Shown: positions 17,243 to 26,232 of the stretch, piece after piece | How the letters are laid out: every line of letters starts with the position of its first letter | Numbering within the stretch: the stretch's first letter is position 1 | Source: Bacillus sp. 2B10 | GTDB lineage: Bacteria > Pseudomonadota > Alphaproteobacteria > Sphingomonadales > Sphingomonadaceae | Assembly: GCA_003946805.1 (NCBI GenBank) | Contig: RPSH01000008.1 | Location: forward strand, 54,864 to 118,863 | Reading direction: 5' to 3' | Length of the DNA: 64,000 nucleotides | The notes under the pieces: model-generated | Seen by the model: only the letters and a program-made list of their open reading frames with translations | What the model was told of the DNA's origin: nothing | Databases searched by the model: none | Program-made: the position numbers and the translations under genes

Positions 17243-18652
17243 CTATTCGTTGCGCAGGCCGATGCCGATCGATGCACGCGCCTGTTCGGCTTCGGCGGAC
17301 ACCACCGGATAGGCGCAATAGTCCGCGGCGTAATAGGCCGACGGGCGGTGGTTGCCCGACAGGCCGATGCCGCCGAACGGGGCGTTGGACGAGGCACCGT
17401 TGGTCGGACGGTTCCAGTTGACGATGCCGGCGCGGATGTTGGCCCAGAACCGGTCGTACAGCTGCGGGTCCTGCGAGATCAGCGAGGCGGACAGGCCGTA
17501 GCGGGTATTGTTCGCTTCCGTAATCGCATCGTCGAAGCTGTCGACCCGGAACAGCTGGAGCACGGGGCCGAACAGCTCGACGTCGCTGCGCTCGGCGGTG
17601 TCGGACATGTCGATGATGCCGGGGGTCAGGAACGGCCGCCCTTCGACCAGCCGTTGCAGGAAACGCAGCGGCCGACCGCCGCGCGAGGTCAGCGACAGGA
17701 AGCTTTCGGTCAGCTGGTCGGCGGCCTCGTTGTCGATCACCGGGCCCATGAACGGGGCGGGATCGGCATGGGGTTCGCCGATGATGAGGCGGTCGCACAG
17801 CCGGCCGATCTCCGCCAGCAACGGTTCCGCGAGCCGCCGTTCGACGATCAGCCGCCGCGCGGCGGTGCAGCGCTGTCCGGCGGAGGTGAAGGCCGATTGC
17901 ACCACCAGCACCGCGGCGGCGTACAGGTCGGGCGTTCCCCACACGACGATCGGGTTGTTGCCGCCCATCTCGAGCGCGAGGATCTTGTCCGGGGTGTCGG
18001 CGAACTGGCGGTTGAGCGCGATGCCGGTGCGCGCCGATCCGGTGAACAGCAGTCCGTCGATATCGGGATGGCCGGCGAGTGCGCGCCCCTGCTCCGCATC
18101 GCCGATCAGCAGGCGGACACAGTCGTCGGGCACGCCGCCCGCGCGGTAGCAGTCGATCAGGAACGCGCCGGTCGCCGGCGTCTTTTCGGACGGCTTGAAC
18201 ACCACCGCATTGCCCGCGATCAGCGCCGGCACGATGTGGCCGTTGGGCAGGTGTGCGGGGAAGTTGTACGGCCCCAGCACCGCCAGCACGCCGTGCGGCT
18301 TGTGCCGCAGCGCCATGCGCGAGTTCATCGGCGATTCCAGCCGGCGCTGGCTGGAGCGGTCGCCATAGGCGGTGACCGAGATGTCGACCTTCGCGACGAC
18401 CGATTCGACCTCGCTGCGCGCTTCCCACAACGGCTTGCCGGTTTCGCGGGCGATGACGTCGGCGAACGCTTCCGACCGGCCGCGTACGACGTTGGCGAAA
18501 CGGCGCAGCGCCTCTATCCGATAGGCGAGCGACCGCGAGGCCCATCCCGCCCATCCGGTGCGCGCGGCGGCGACTTCGGTATCGGCAATGCCGATCGGGC
18601 CGCGCCACAGCGTCGCGCCGGTGGCGGGTTCGGTCGATACGAGTTCGGCCAT
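17243..18652 (-). CDS. astD: N-succinylglutamate 5-semialdehyde dehydrogenase
   Basis: 469 residues of the aldehyde dehydrogenase superfamily. Visible are the NAD-binding GPYNFPAHLPNGHIVPALIA, the catalytic glutamate in LEMGGNNP, and the catalytic cysteine in FTSAGQRCTAARR. The C-terminal GLSGNHRPSAYYAADYCAYP is characteristic of AstD, the fourth enzyme of the arginine succinyltransferase pathway, which oxidises succinylglutamate semialdehyde to succinylglutamate. No other ast genes are adjacent. The start at 18652 (MAELVSTEP) was preferred over 18685. Confidence 0.92.
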   Translation of the reverse strand: MAELVSTEPATGATLWRGPIGIADTEVAAARTGWAGWASRSLAYRIEALRRFANVVRGRSEAFADVIARETGKPLWEARSEVESVVAKVDISVTAYGDRSSQRRLESPMNSRMALRHKPHGVLAVLGPYNFPAHLPNGHIVPALIAGNAVVFKPSEKTPATGAFLIDCYRAGGVPDDCVRLLIGDAEQGRALAGHPDIDGLLFTGSARTGIALNRQFADTPDKILALEMGGNNPIVVWGTPDLYAAAVLVVQSAFTSAGQRCTAARRLIVERRLAEPLLAEIGRLCDRLIIGEPHADPAPFMGPVIDNEAADQLTESFLSLTSRGGRPLRFLQRLVEGRPFLTPGIIDMSDTAERSDVELFGPVLQLFRVDSFDDAITEANNTRYGLSASLISQDPQLYDRFWANIRAGIVNWNRPTNGASSNAPFGGIGLSGNHRPSAYYAADYCAYPVVSAEAEQARASIGIGLRNE

Positions 18653-18734
18653 CGCGGTGTTCAACTGCCCCCTGGTGTCGCGCATCCTGTGGACCCGAAT
18701 GCGTTAAGACTTCATTTGCTACGAAGCGTTGGGG

Positions 18735-20240
18735 TCAGGCAAGCGCCGCGCCCATCCGGCGGATCGCGGCGACCTTTGCCGCGAACGGTGCCCAGTCGTC
18801 GCGTTCGGCGATGGCGGACCAGATCGCCTCCACCTCGTCGATCAGCATCGAACAGGGCCGGGCGTCCGACCAATAGGGATGGTCGCGTCCCTTGCGCGGG
18901 CGATAGTCGGACAGGTGCGCGCGAACCGCCTCGAACGGGGCCCAGTCGTCGCCTTCGGGTAGCCAGCCGCCGAACGCGTCGTGGAAGAAGCGGTCGATCG
19001 CCATGCCCGAGCCGGCGAGCGCGGCGGTGACCGCATCGGCGAGCGCGCGGTCGCCGTCGGGATCGCGCGGACGGACGCCCAGCCGCCACAGGATCGCGTC
19101 CGTCGCCGCCTGCGCATGGCGTGTCGGGAAGGTTTCGAGCACGGCGATCAATGGCGGGGCATCGACGACGGTGCGCAGCGCCACCGCCAGCTGCATGACG
19201 TTCCAGTGCATCGCGTCGGGCTGGCGACCAAAGGCGTAGAGGCCGTGATGGTCGAAATAGGCGGCGGTGAAGCCCGCGTCCCAGGTCGGGGCGAAGCGCC
19301 ACGGACCATAGTCGAAGCTCTCGCCGGTCAGGTTGATGTTGTCGGTGTTGAGGACGCCATGGACGAACCCCGCGGCCATGAACCGCGCGGCGAGCGTCGC
19401 GACCCGGCCGACCGCTTCGTCGAACAGCTCGATCGCCGGATCGCTGCCGGGCGTGCGGTCGTAGAGGCGGGTCAGGACATAGTCGATCAGCCGGCGCATC
19501 GCGTCGCCGTCGCGTTCATAGGCCAGCCGCTGGAACGTTCCGATGCGGACATGGCTGTGGTTCAGCCGGACCAGCACGGCCGAGCGGGTGGGCGAGGGTT
19601 CGTCGCCGCGCACCAGTTCCTCGCCGGTCTCGACCAGCGAGAAGCTGCGCGAGGTGGGGACGTTCAGCGCCTCCAGCATCTCGGTCGCCAGCACCTCGCG
19701 CACGCCGCCCTTGAGCGTCAGGCGACCGTCGCCGAAGCGGCTGTACGGGGTCTGGCCCGACCCCTTGGTGCCGAGGTCGAGCAGGCGGTCGCGATGGTCG
19801 GTCGCCTGTGCGTAGAGGAAGCCGCGGCCGTCGCCGATATCGGGATTGTACGACTGGAACTGATGCCCGTGATAGCGCAGCGCGAGGGGGCGGGGCAGGC
19901 TGCCGGGAAGCGGCGTGAAGCGGGCGAAGTGGTCGATCCATGCCGCGTCGGACAGGTTTAGAACACCCCCTCCCGTATCCCCGCGCAGGCGGGGATCCAG
20001 GGTTTCGATCGCTGCTTGTGGTTCTGCCGGGCTCTGGACCCCCGCCTCCGTGGGGGTACGGTCAATTGCGGCGGTGTTGGTTGCTGGAACGATCCCGATC
20101 TCCGCCGCCGCACGATCGTTGCGGAAGCGAAGGATGTGCGCGGGAAAGTCCGCCGCCGTCACCGCGTCGTAAAAGGGATCGCCCAGGTCCAGAATATCGG
20201 TGCGGGGACGATAGCGAGCGGGTTGCGGGTTTTCGGCCAT
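18735..20240 (-). CDS. selO: SelO/YdiU family protein adenylyltransferase with in-frame repeat insertion
   Basis: 501 residues, starting MAENPQPARYRP. The pseudokinase core has YHGHQFQSYNPDIGDGRGF, GSGQTPYSRFGDGRLTLKGG, REVLATEMLEALNVPTSRS, FVHGVLNTDNINLTGESFDY. SelO transfers AMP from ATP to Ser/Thr/Tyr of proteins. Residues about 51-93 (from VPATNT to the GGGV before LNLSD) are not family sequence: they are the in-frame translation of a family B palindromic repeat and include LDPRLRGD. The flanking family segments join well without it. The start lies only 18 bases from the divergent hydrolase start at 20259. Confidence 0.92.
   Translation of the reverse strand: MAENPQPARYRPRTDILDLGDPFYDAVTAADFPAHILRFRNDRAAAEIGIVPATNTAAIDRTPTEAGVQSPAEPQAAIETLDPRLRGDTGGGVLNLSDAAWIDHFARFTPLPGSLPRPLALRYHGHQFQSYNPDIGDGRGFLYAQATDHRDRLLDLGTKGSGQTPYSRFGDGRLTLKGGVREVLATEMLEALNVPTSRSFSLVETGEELVRGDEPSPTRSAVLVRLNHSHVRIGTFQRLAYERDGDAMRRLIDYVLTRLYDRTPGSDPAIELFDEAVGRVATLAARFMAAGFVHGVLNTDNINLTGESFDYGPWRFAPTWDAGFTAAYFDHHGLYAFGRQPDAMHWNVMQLAVALRTVVDAPPLIAVLETFPTRHAQAATDAILWRLGVRPRDPDGDRALADAVTAALAGSGMAIDRFFHDAFGGWLPEGDDWAPFEAVRAHLSDYRPRKGRDHPYWSDARPCSMLIDEVEAIWSAIAERDDWAPFAAKVAAIRRMGAALA
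19973..20062. repeat. family B palindromic repeat inserted in the selO coding frame
   Basis: Inverted arms GTATCCCCGCGCAGGCGGGG and CCCCCGCCTCCGTGGGGGTAC with an inner CCAG...CTGG pair. The copy at 25380-25461 has the same arms. The element sits entirely inside selO without a stop or frameshift, adding roughly 40 residues near position 51. Confidence 0.85.
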
Positions 20241-20258
20241 GCGGCGATATGGGGGGTG

Positions 20259-21137
20259 ATGGCGCTTTTGGACAAGCAACGCTTCACCGATGGCTATTGG
20301 TGGTCGAACGACGGCCTCCGACTGCATTATCGCGACTATCCCGGGCGCGACGACCGCCCGGCGATCCTGTGCCTGCACGGCCTGACCCGCAACGCCCGCG
20401 ACTGGGAGGACGTGGCCGACCGGCTGGCGGGCGAATGGCGGCTGATCGTGCCGGAGATGCGCGGGCGCGGCGAAAGCGGCTATGCGCGCGATCCGATGAC
20501 CTATGTGCCCCTGGTCTATCTGCAGGATGTCGAGGCGCTGCTGAACCAGCTGGAGCTGCCGCGCGTCGTCGCGTTCGGTACGTCGCTGGGCGGAATCCTG
20601 ACCATGCTGCTGGCGGCGACCGATCGCGACCGGATCGCCGCCGCGCTGCTGAACGATGTCGGGCCGGAGCTCGATCCCGTCGGGCTGGGGCGCATCCGCG
20701 GCTATGTCGGGCGGCAGGTCAGCCACCCGACCTGGATGCACGCCGCGCGGGCGGTGGGCGATGGCAATGGCGATGCCTATCCGGGCTATGCGGTGCACGA
20801 CTGGCTGCACATGGCCAAGCGCCTGCACCGGCTCAATTCGGCGGGGCGGATCATCCTCGACTACGACATGAAGATCGCCGAGCCGTTCCGCGTGCCGGGC
20901 AACGAGGCCGGGCCGGACATGTGGCGCGCGTACGAGGCGCTGGCGGGCAAGCCGGTGGCGATCGTGCGCGGCGCGTTGTCCGACATCCTGCCCGCGAACG
21001 TCGCCGAGGCGATGGCGGTGCGGATCGAGGGGGCCGAGCTGACCATGGTGGCCGATGTCGGACATGCGCCGGTATTGACCGAACCGGCGGCGGTCGGCGC
21101 GATCGACGGTCTGCTGGCGCGGGTCGCGGCGGCATGA
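20259..21137 (+). CDS. alpha/beta hydrolase
   Basis: 292 residues with the oxyanion segment LCLHGLTRNARDWEDVA, IVPEMRGRGES, the nucleophile elbow FGTSLGG (serine), and a C-terminal histidine in ADVGHAPVLTEP; the catalytic triad looks complete. The substrate is unknown. GTG at 20256 and ATG at 20259 are adjacent possible starts. The stop overlaps the glycosyltransferase start (ATGA), so the two are co-transcribed. Confidence 0.87.
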   Translation: MALLDKQRFTDGYWWSNDGLRLHYRDYPGRDDRPAILCLHGLTRNARDWEDVADRLAGEWRLIVPEMRGRGESGYARDPMTYVPLVYLQDVEALLNQLELPRVVAFGTSLGGILTMLLAATDRDRIAAALLNDVGPELDPVGLGRIRGYVGRQVSHPTWMHAARAVGDGNGDAYPGYAVHDWLHMAKRLHRLNSAGRIILDYDMKIAEPFRVPGNEAGPDMWRAYEALAGKPVAIVRGALSDILPANVAEAMAVRIEGAELTMVADVGHAPVLTEPAAVGAIDGLLARVAAA

Positions 21138-22270
21138 GCAGGCCGGTCCGCATCCTGCACCTGCATTCGTCCTTCGCCTATGGCGGCAAGGAAGCGCGCG
21201 CGATCCGGCTGATGCATGCATGGGGGCCCCATGCGGTACACACGATCGTGTCGGGCGTGCCCGAGCGGACCGAGGCGCGCGCGGCGATCGCCGACCATAT
21301 CGCGTACGAGATCGCGCAGAACCCGCCGCCGCTGACCGGCAAGCCGTCGGTCGCGCGGTACGAGGCGATCGCGAAGTTCATGGCGCGGTTCGACCTGGTG
21401 CTGACATACAATTGGGGCGCGATCGACGGGGTGATGGCGAGGCGGGTGTTCGCGAAGGGCATGCCGCCGGTCGTCCATCACGAGGACGGCTTCAACGAGG
21501 ACGAGGCGACCCGGCTGAACCCGGTGCGCAACCTGTACCGCCGGTTCGCGCTGGGCGCGGCGGAGGCGCTGGTCGTGCCGTCGCAGCGCCTGATGCAGGT
21601 CGCGCGCGGGCCGTGGAAACAGCCCGGCCATCGCCTGCACCTGATCGGCAACGGCATTCCGGTCGAACGCTATGCGCAGGATGTTGCGCCAGACGCGATC
21701 CCCGGTTTCCGCCGCAAGCCGGGCGAAGTGGTGATCGGCACCGTCGCGGGGCTGCGCGAGGTCAAGGACCTGCCGCTGCTGGTCCGGGCGGTGGGCGGGA
21801 TCGCGGTGAAGGTCCGGCTGGTGATCGTCGGCGAGGGGCCCGAGCGGCAGACGATCCTCGACGCGGCCGAGGCGATGGGCATCGACGACCGCGTCCACCT
21901 GCCCGGATTTATAGCCGAGCCGTATCGCTATATGGGGCTGTTCGACATCTTCGCCCTGTCGTCGCGCAGCGAGCAGCAGCCGATTTCGGTGATGGAGGCG
22001 ATGGCGACCGGGCTGCCGGTCGTCGCCCCGCCGGTCGGCGACATCATGGCGATGGTCACGCCGGAGAACCATCCGCACATGGGCATCGACCGGCACGAGG
22101 TTCACCTACGCGACCGGTTGCAGATGCTCGCGGTCGACGCCGACGCGCGCCGCCGGGTGGGTGAGGCGAACCTTGCCAAGGCACGAGCCGAGTTCGACGA
22201 GGCGAGGATGATCGCGGCGTACAAGGCGCTGTACGAGCGCGCGATCGGGCGGCCGGGGGCGTTGGGATAA
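21134..22270 (+). CDS. glycosyltransferase, GT4-like (group 1)
   Basis: 378 residues. The N-terminal domain begins RILHLHSSFAYGGKEARAI and contains VVHHEDGFNEDEA; the C-terminal domain has IGNGIPVERYA, GTVAGLREVKDLPLLVRAV, LVIVGEGPERQ, VHLPGFIAEP and FALSSRSEQQPISVMEAMAT, the GT-B nucleotide-sugar site with its E-x7-E-like acidic pair. It transfers a sugar from a nucleotide donor to an unknown acceptor, probably for envelope polysaccharide. It overlaps the hydrolase by 4 bases. Confidence 0.9.
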   Translation: MSRPVRILHLHSSFAYGGKEARAIRLMHAWGPHAVHTIVSGVPERTEARAAIADHIAYEIAQNPPPLTGKPSVARYEAIAKFMARFDLVLTYNWGAIDGVMARRVFAKGMPPVVHHEDGFNEDEATRLNPVRNLYRRFALGAAEALVVPSQRLMQVARGPWKQPGHRLHLIGNGIPVERYAQDVAPDAIPGFRRKPGEVVIGTVAGLREVKDLPLLVRAVGGIAVKVRLVIVGEGPERQTILDAAEAMGIDDRVHLPGFIAEPYRYMGLFDIFALSSRSEQQPISVMEAMATGLPVVAPPVGDIMAMVTPENHPHMGIDRHEVHLRDRLQMLAVDADARRRVGEANLAKARAEFDEARMIAAYKALYERAIGRPGALG

Positions 22271-22422
22271 GTTCGCGCCGTCACGGCGGGCGGGCACGAA
22301 ACCGGACGCGGCGGGGCACTCCTCGCAATTTGCTCGCCTTCGCGCGTGGCAGCCATTAATGACGGCTGGATGCGGCGGGGCCTTTTGTCCGGTCCGCTTC
22401 GTGGTTCCCGCTGGAGGTTGCG

Positions 22423-23826
22423 TTGTTCAAAGGTCTGTCGCCCATCGTCTATAACGGCCGCGAAGTCTGGCCGCTGATCGAGGGGGGCAAGGGCGTTGCC
22501 GCGACCAACCATGCGTCGGCCGGCGCATGGGCGGCGGCGGGCGGTATCGGCACGGTATCGGCGGTCAACGCCGACAGCTACGATGCCGAGGGCAGGATCA
22601 TTCCCCAGGTCTACAAGGCGCTGACCCGTCGCGAACGCCATGAAGAGCTGATCGAATACGCGATCGAGGGCGCGGTGCAGCAGGTGCGGCGCGCTTGGGA
22701 GATCGCGGGCGGCAACGGCGCGATCAACATCAACGTGTTGTGGGAAATGGGCGGGGCGCAGCGCATCCTGCACGGGGTGCTGGAACGCACCCGCGGGCTG
22801 GTGTCGGGCGTGACCTGCGGTGCGGGCATGCCGTACAAACTGTCGGAAATCACCGCGTCCTACGGCGTCAGCTATCTGCCGATCGTGTCGTCGGGCCGTG
22901 CGTTCCGCGCGCTGTGGAAGCGCGCCTATTCGAAGGCGTCGGAATGGCTGGCGGCGGTGGTGTACGAGGACCCGTGGCTGGCCGGCGGCCATAACGGCCT
23001 GTCCAATGCCGAGGATCCGTTGGCGCCGCAGGACCCGTATCCGCGCGTGCGCGACCTGCGCGCGACGATGCGCGAGGGCGGCATTTCCGACGACGTGCCG
23101 ATCGTGATGGCGGGGGGCGTGTGGTACCTGCGCGACTGGAGCGACTGGATCGACAATCCCGAACTGGGCAAGATCGCGTTCCAGTTCGGCACGCGCCCGC
23201 TGTTGACGCAGGAAAGCCCGATCCCGCCCGAGTGGAAGGCGAAGCTGATGGAGATCGAGCAGGGCGAGGTGCTGCTGCACCGGTTCAGCCCGACCGGCTT
23301 CTATTCGTCGGCGGTGCGCAACCCGTTCCTGCGCCAGCTCGAAGCGCGGTCGGAGCGGCAGATCGCCTTTTCGCGGCAGGAGGCGGGCGACCATGTCTTC
23401 CAGCTCGACGTGGGGGTGAAGGGCAAGAACTTCTGGGTGACGCAGGGCGACCTGATGCGCGCGCGCGAATGGTACGGGCTGGGCTTCACCGAATCGCTCA
23501 AGACGCCGGACAATACGCTGGTGTTCGTGACCCCCGAGGAAAAGGGCATCATCCGCAAGGACCAAGCGGACTGCATGGGCTGCCTGTCGCAGTGCAGCTT
23601 TTCGAGCTGGGCCGACAGCGATACGAACTCGACCGGGCGGCTGGCCGATCCGCGCAGCTTCTGCATCCAGAAGACGTTGCAGGACATCGCGCATGGCGGA
23701 CCGACCGACCAGAACCTGATGTTCGCGGGGCACGCCGCCTATAACTTCAAGCGCGATCCGTTCTATTCGAACGGCTTCGTGCCGAGCGTGAAGCAGCTGG
23801 TCGACCGGATCCTGACCGGGGATTGA
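22423..23826 (+). CDS. NAD(P)H-dependent flavin oxidoreductase / nitronate monooxygenase family
   Basis: 467 residues with a TTG start preceded by CTGGAGG (5-base spacer). FMN-barrel features include SAGAWAAAGGIGTVSAVNA, TCGAGMPYKL, PIVMAGGVWYLRD and LGKIAFQFGTRPLLTQE. Such enzymes oxidise nitronates or act as flavin enone/quinone reductases. The C-terminal part has a cysteine group DCMGCLSQCSF plus a nearby CIQKT, a spacing that could bind iron-sulfur, unusual for nitronate monooxygenases. Its stop overlaps the next gene by one base. Confidence 0.8.
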   Translation: MFKGLSPIVYNGREVWPLIEGGKGVAATNHASAGAWAAAGGIGTVSAVNADSYDAEGRIIPQVYKALTRRERHEELIEYAIEGAVQQVRRAWEIAGGNGAININVLWEMGGAQRILHGVLERTRGLVSGVTCGAGMPYKLSEITASYGVSYLPIVSSGRAFRALWKRAYSKASEWLAAVVYEDPWLAGGHNGLSNAEDPLAPQDPYPRVRDLRATMREGGISDDVPIVMAGGVWYLRDWSDWIDNPELGKIAFQFGTRPLLTQESPIPPEWKAKLMEIEQGEVLLHRFSPTGFYSSAVRNPFLRQLEARSERQIAFSRQEAGDHVFQLDVGVKGKNFWVTQGDLMRAREWYGLGFTESLKTPDNTLVFVTPEEKGIIRKDQADCMGCLSQCSFSSWADSDTNSTGRLADPRSFCIQKTLQDIAHGGPTDQNLMFAGHAAYNFKRDPFYSNGFVPSVKQLVDRILTGD

Positions 23827-24284
23827 TGGCGGGGCTGTCAGCCGGTCACGTTGCGGCGCTGGCCGTAGCCGACGCCGTGTTGCGCGACGCGCGTAAGCCG
23901 TGGTGGGTGATCGCCGGCGCGGCGGTCGCTCTGCACACGCGCGAGCCGATCGTCGTCGATGACATCGATATATTGCTGGCTGTGGAGGACGTTCCGCTGG
24001 TTGCGGCTTTATCGGGCATTGTCCGACGAGAATGCGATGGTCACGCGCTTTTCCGATCGGACTTCTATGCCGCGGTTGCGATCGGGACTGTCACAATCGA
24101 GTTCATGGCCGGATTTCGATCGAACCGGCAGGGGCTATGGTGTGATGTCTGGCCCAGAACGCGGATATTCGTCCCGATCGGAAATCTATCGGTTCCGACC
24201 CCTTGTCCGGACGAACTGATCGAGATGCTGGCGGCGTTCGGCCGGCCCAAGGATCTGGCACGCGCAGCTCTACTGGCCGGCTGA
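23826..24284 (+). CDS. putative nucleotidyltransferase-fold protein
   Basis: 152 residues. VIAGAAVALHTREPIVVDDIDIL resembles the core of the minimal nucleotidyltransferase fold (glycine-rich turn, then D-x-D metal pair) seen in AbiEii-like and MNT-like proteins. The GC content is slightly lower than in neighbours. ATG at 23826 overlaps the flavin oxidoreductase stop by one base. The activity is not known; no partner toxin or antitoxin gene is next to it. Confidence 0.55.
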   Translation: MAGLSAGHVAALAVADAVLRDARKPWWVIAGAAVALHTREPIVVDDIDILLAVEDVPLVAALSGIVRRECDGHALFRSDFYAAVAIGTVTIEFMAGFRSNRQGLWCDVWPRTRIFVPIGNLSVPTPCPDELIEMLAAFGRPKDLARAALLAG

Positions 24285-24318
24285 CCGGGGCGGTAGGCCA
24301 CCCCGGCCAGCCGCCCGG

Positions 24319-24513
24319 TCAATCGTCGACGACCGTGCCGACCACCGCGCCGCCGACGCCGCCCACGGCTGCACCCTTTTCCACATTGCCGCCGGTGGCC
24401 GCCGCGATGCCAGCGCCGCCGGCCGCGCCGATCGCGCCCCCGCGCAGCGTCGAGCAGGCGGCGAGCGAGCTGCCGGCGGCGAGGGCGAGGACGATGGTTG
24501 CGATCTTCTTCAT
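24319..24513 (-). CDS. small glycine-zipper lipoprotein
   Basis: 64 residues: a lipoprotein signal (MKKIATIVLALAAGSSLAAC, lipobox LAAC, cysteine 20), then STLRGGAIGAAGGAGIAAAT and AVGGVGGAVVGTVVDD, a run of G-x3-G repeats that would pack against membrane. It would be anchored in the outer or inner membrane by lipid at Cys20. The start at 24513 has AGGAG 7 bases upstream. Such proteins are often stress-linked envelope components; no specific role is claimed. Confidence 0.72.
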   Translation of the reverse strand: MKKIATIVLALAAGSSLAACSTLRGGAIGAAGGAGIAAATGGNVEKGAAVGGVGGAVVGTVVDD

Positions 24514-24639
24514 GGGGTTGCTCCTGTTTACGCTACGGCACGCCAATGGTTTTCCTTCGCAACGGTTCCAAACCCGTCCCATCGCAACACAAAGAAACAT
24601 TGCAGGTGCCATTCAGTTTGCGCGCGATAGACTGCACCC

Positions 24640-25317
24640 ATGAAATCCGCACTGATCGTCCGCCACGTCCCCTATGAAGGCTGCGCCGGGTATCGCGTAC
24701 CGGTGGAGGCGGCGGGATATGCCATCGACCGGATCGACGTGACCGACCCGGCCTTCGCCACCGCCGACCTGACCGCCCCCGACCTGCTGATCGTGATGGG
24801 CGGCCCGATGGGGGTGTACGACGTCGCCGACCATCCGTGGATACCGGGCGAGATCGCCGCGCTGTCGCGGCGGCTCGACGCGGACCGCCCGACGCTGGGC
24901 ATCTGCCTGGGCGCGCAGATGGTGGCGGCGGCGCTGGGCGCGGCGGTCTACAGGGGGACCGGCAGCGAGATCGGGTTCGGAGCCATCGACCTGACGCCGG
25001 TCGCATCGCCGCTGACGCATGTCGCGGACGTGCCGGTGCTGCACTGGCATGGCGACACGTTCGACCTGCCCGAGGGTGCCGAACTGCTGGCGACGACGCC
25101 GCGCTATCGGCAGGGGTTCCGGCGCGGGGTGAACCTTCTGGCGCTGCAATTCCATGCCGAGATGGGCGAGGATCCGCGGTTCGAGGCATGGGTCGACTAT
25201 CTCGACTGCCCGAAGCATCGCGGTGCGCTGACCGAGCAGTATCGCACGCTGGGCCCGGCGGCGGTGCGCGCGGGGCAGGCGATGATCGCGGAGTGGCTGG
25301 CGGGCATCAAGCCCTAG
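24640..25317 (+). CDS. class I glutamine amidotransferase-like protein
   Basis: 225 residues. It has the strand LLIVMGGPMGVYDV, the nucleophile elbow GICLGAQMVAAALG (catalytic cysteine), and the histidine in LQFHAEM, matching the class I GATase domain of GMP-synthase-like proteins. No synthase partner is adjacent, so it may be a stand-alone glutamine amidotransferase or gamma-glutamyl hydrolase-like enzyme. Its TAG stop lies in the terminal inverted repeat of the element at 25313-25484. Confidence 0.88.
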   Translation: MKSALIVRHVPYEGCAGYRVPVEAAGYAIDRIDVTDPAFATADLTAPDLLIVMGGPMGVYDVADHPWIPGEIAALSRRLDADRPTLGICLGAQMVAAALGAAVYRGTGSEIGFGAIDLTPVASPLTHVADVPVLHWHGDTFDLPEGAELLATTPRYRQGFRRGVNLLALQFHAEMGEDPRFEAWVDYLDCPKHRGALTEQYRTLGPAAVRAGQAMIAEWLAGIKP

Positions 25318-25484
25318 GACCGATCGACATTCAGCGAATTGGAGCGCCATCCAGCAGGATCAGGAGCCTTTCTGGTTCACGTACCTCCGCGCAGGCGGGG
25401 GTCCAGAGCCACGAATGTTGTCCTGCCGTTACTCTGGACCCCCGCCTGCGCGGGTGTACGGCCTGAATGTCGATCGGTCCTAGG
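25313..25484. repeat. family B palindromic element with 22-base perfect terminal inverted repeats
   Basis: Positions 25313-25334 and 25463-25484 are perfect inverted repeats (22 bases, beginning CCTAGGACCGATCG). Between them sits a family B core (25380-25461) with arms GTACCTCCGCGCAGGCGGGG and CCCGCCTGCGCGGGTGTAC, and an inner pair CCAGAG / CTCTGG. The left repeat overlaps the stop of the GATase gene. No gene is seen in the rest of the 402-base gap up to 25719. Confidence 0.9.
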
Positions 25485-25719
25485 ATTTCCGCCAAAGGTC
25501 ACGAAAGTCACACTCGTGCGCCGTTGGCGCGTGACGGGTAGCGGCGGTGTCAAAGAGCGGGACCGTGACGGGCCGGCGGAGAGGTTGGCAGGGGGGCGGG
25601 CTGTAGGAAAGTGGTTCGTCGGGGCCCGGATCGGGTCCAGAGCAACGGCCGATCCGGCTGCTGGGCATCGGCTGCGGCCGTGCGGTACGATCGCGGCGAA
25701 TCACATCTTGCGAGGTATC

Positions 25720-26217
25720 ATGTCCGAACCACTGGTGTTCCGTACCGGATGGCCCAAGCGGCTGCTGAGCTGGTTCGCCATTCTGGGCGGTTCGGCGGCG
25801 CTGCTCGCGATCATCGACGCGATGGCGCGGCACTGGGCGACGCTGCCCGCGACCGAGATCTGGTCCGGCATGGCGATCGGCCTGTTCGTGCTGTGCTTCG
25901 TCGTTGCCGGGTTCGGCATCCAGGATTTCCACTGGCGGATCGAGGGCGACACGATCCGGGTGACGCAGTTCTACCGGACGAAGACGATCGATCTCGCCAC
26001 CGTGGCGGGCTATGGAACGACGGTGGTCGTGGTCGGTGCGTTTCCGCTGACGCATGTTGACCTGTACGACGGACGATTGAAGCCGATCGATCGCCTGCCG
26101 ATCAATGCCGGGGACCTGCCGCGTGCCGAAGCGTGGCTGTCGCGGCTCTTGCGCCCGGTCGTCGACGACGGCAGCGCGGCCGTGCCCCGCCGACGGTTCG
26201 CCGACGAGGAGGATTGA
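25720..26217 (+). CDS. hypothetical inner-membrane protein
   Basis: 165 residues. Two hydrophobic segments (about residues 14-35 and 48-70) precede a soluble C-terminal domain containing DFHWRIEGDTIRVTQFYRTK and TIDLATVAGYG, a pattern like the PH-like or DUF-type small beta domains found after two-helix membrane anchors. ATG at 25720 is preferred over the longer open frame starting at 25339, whose extra part overlaps a repeat. No close family is recognised. Confidence 0.6.
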   Translation: MSEPLVFRTGWPKRLLSWFAILGGSAALLAIIDAMARHWATLPATEIWSGMAIGLFVLCFVVAGFGIQDFHWRIEGDTIRVTQFYRTKTIDLATVAGYGTTVVVVGAFPLTHVDLYDGRLKPIDRLPINAGDLPRAEAWLSRLLRPVVDDGSAAVPRRRFADEED

Positions 26218-26232
26218 GGCCGCGCCGCGCGA

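Noticed and set aside
25339..25719. N-terminal extension of the 25720 membrane protein
   Set aside because: The added sequence is the translation of repeat arms and lacks a ribosome binding site; the ATG at 25720 gives a compact two-helix protein.
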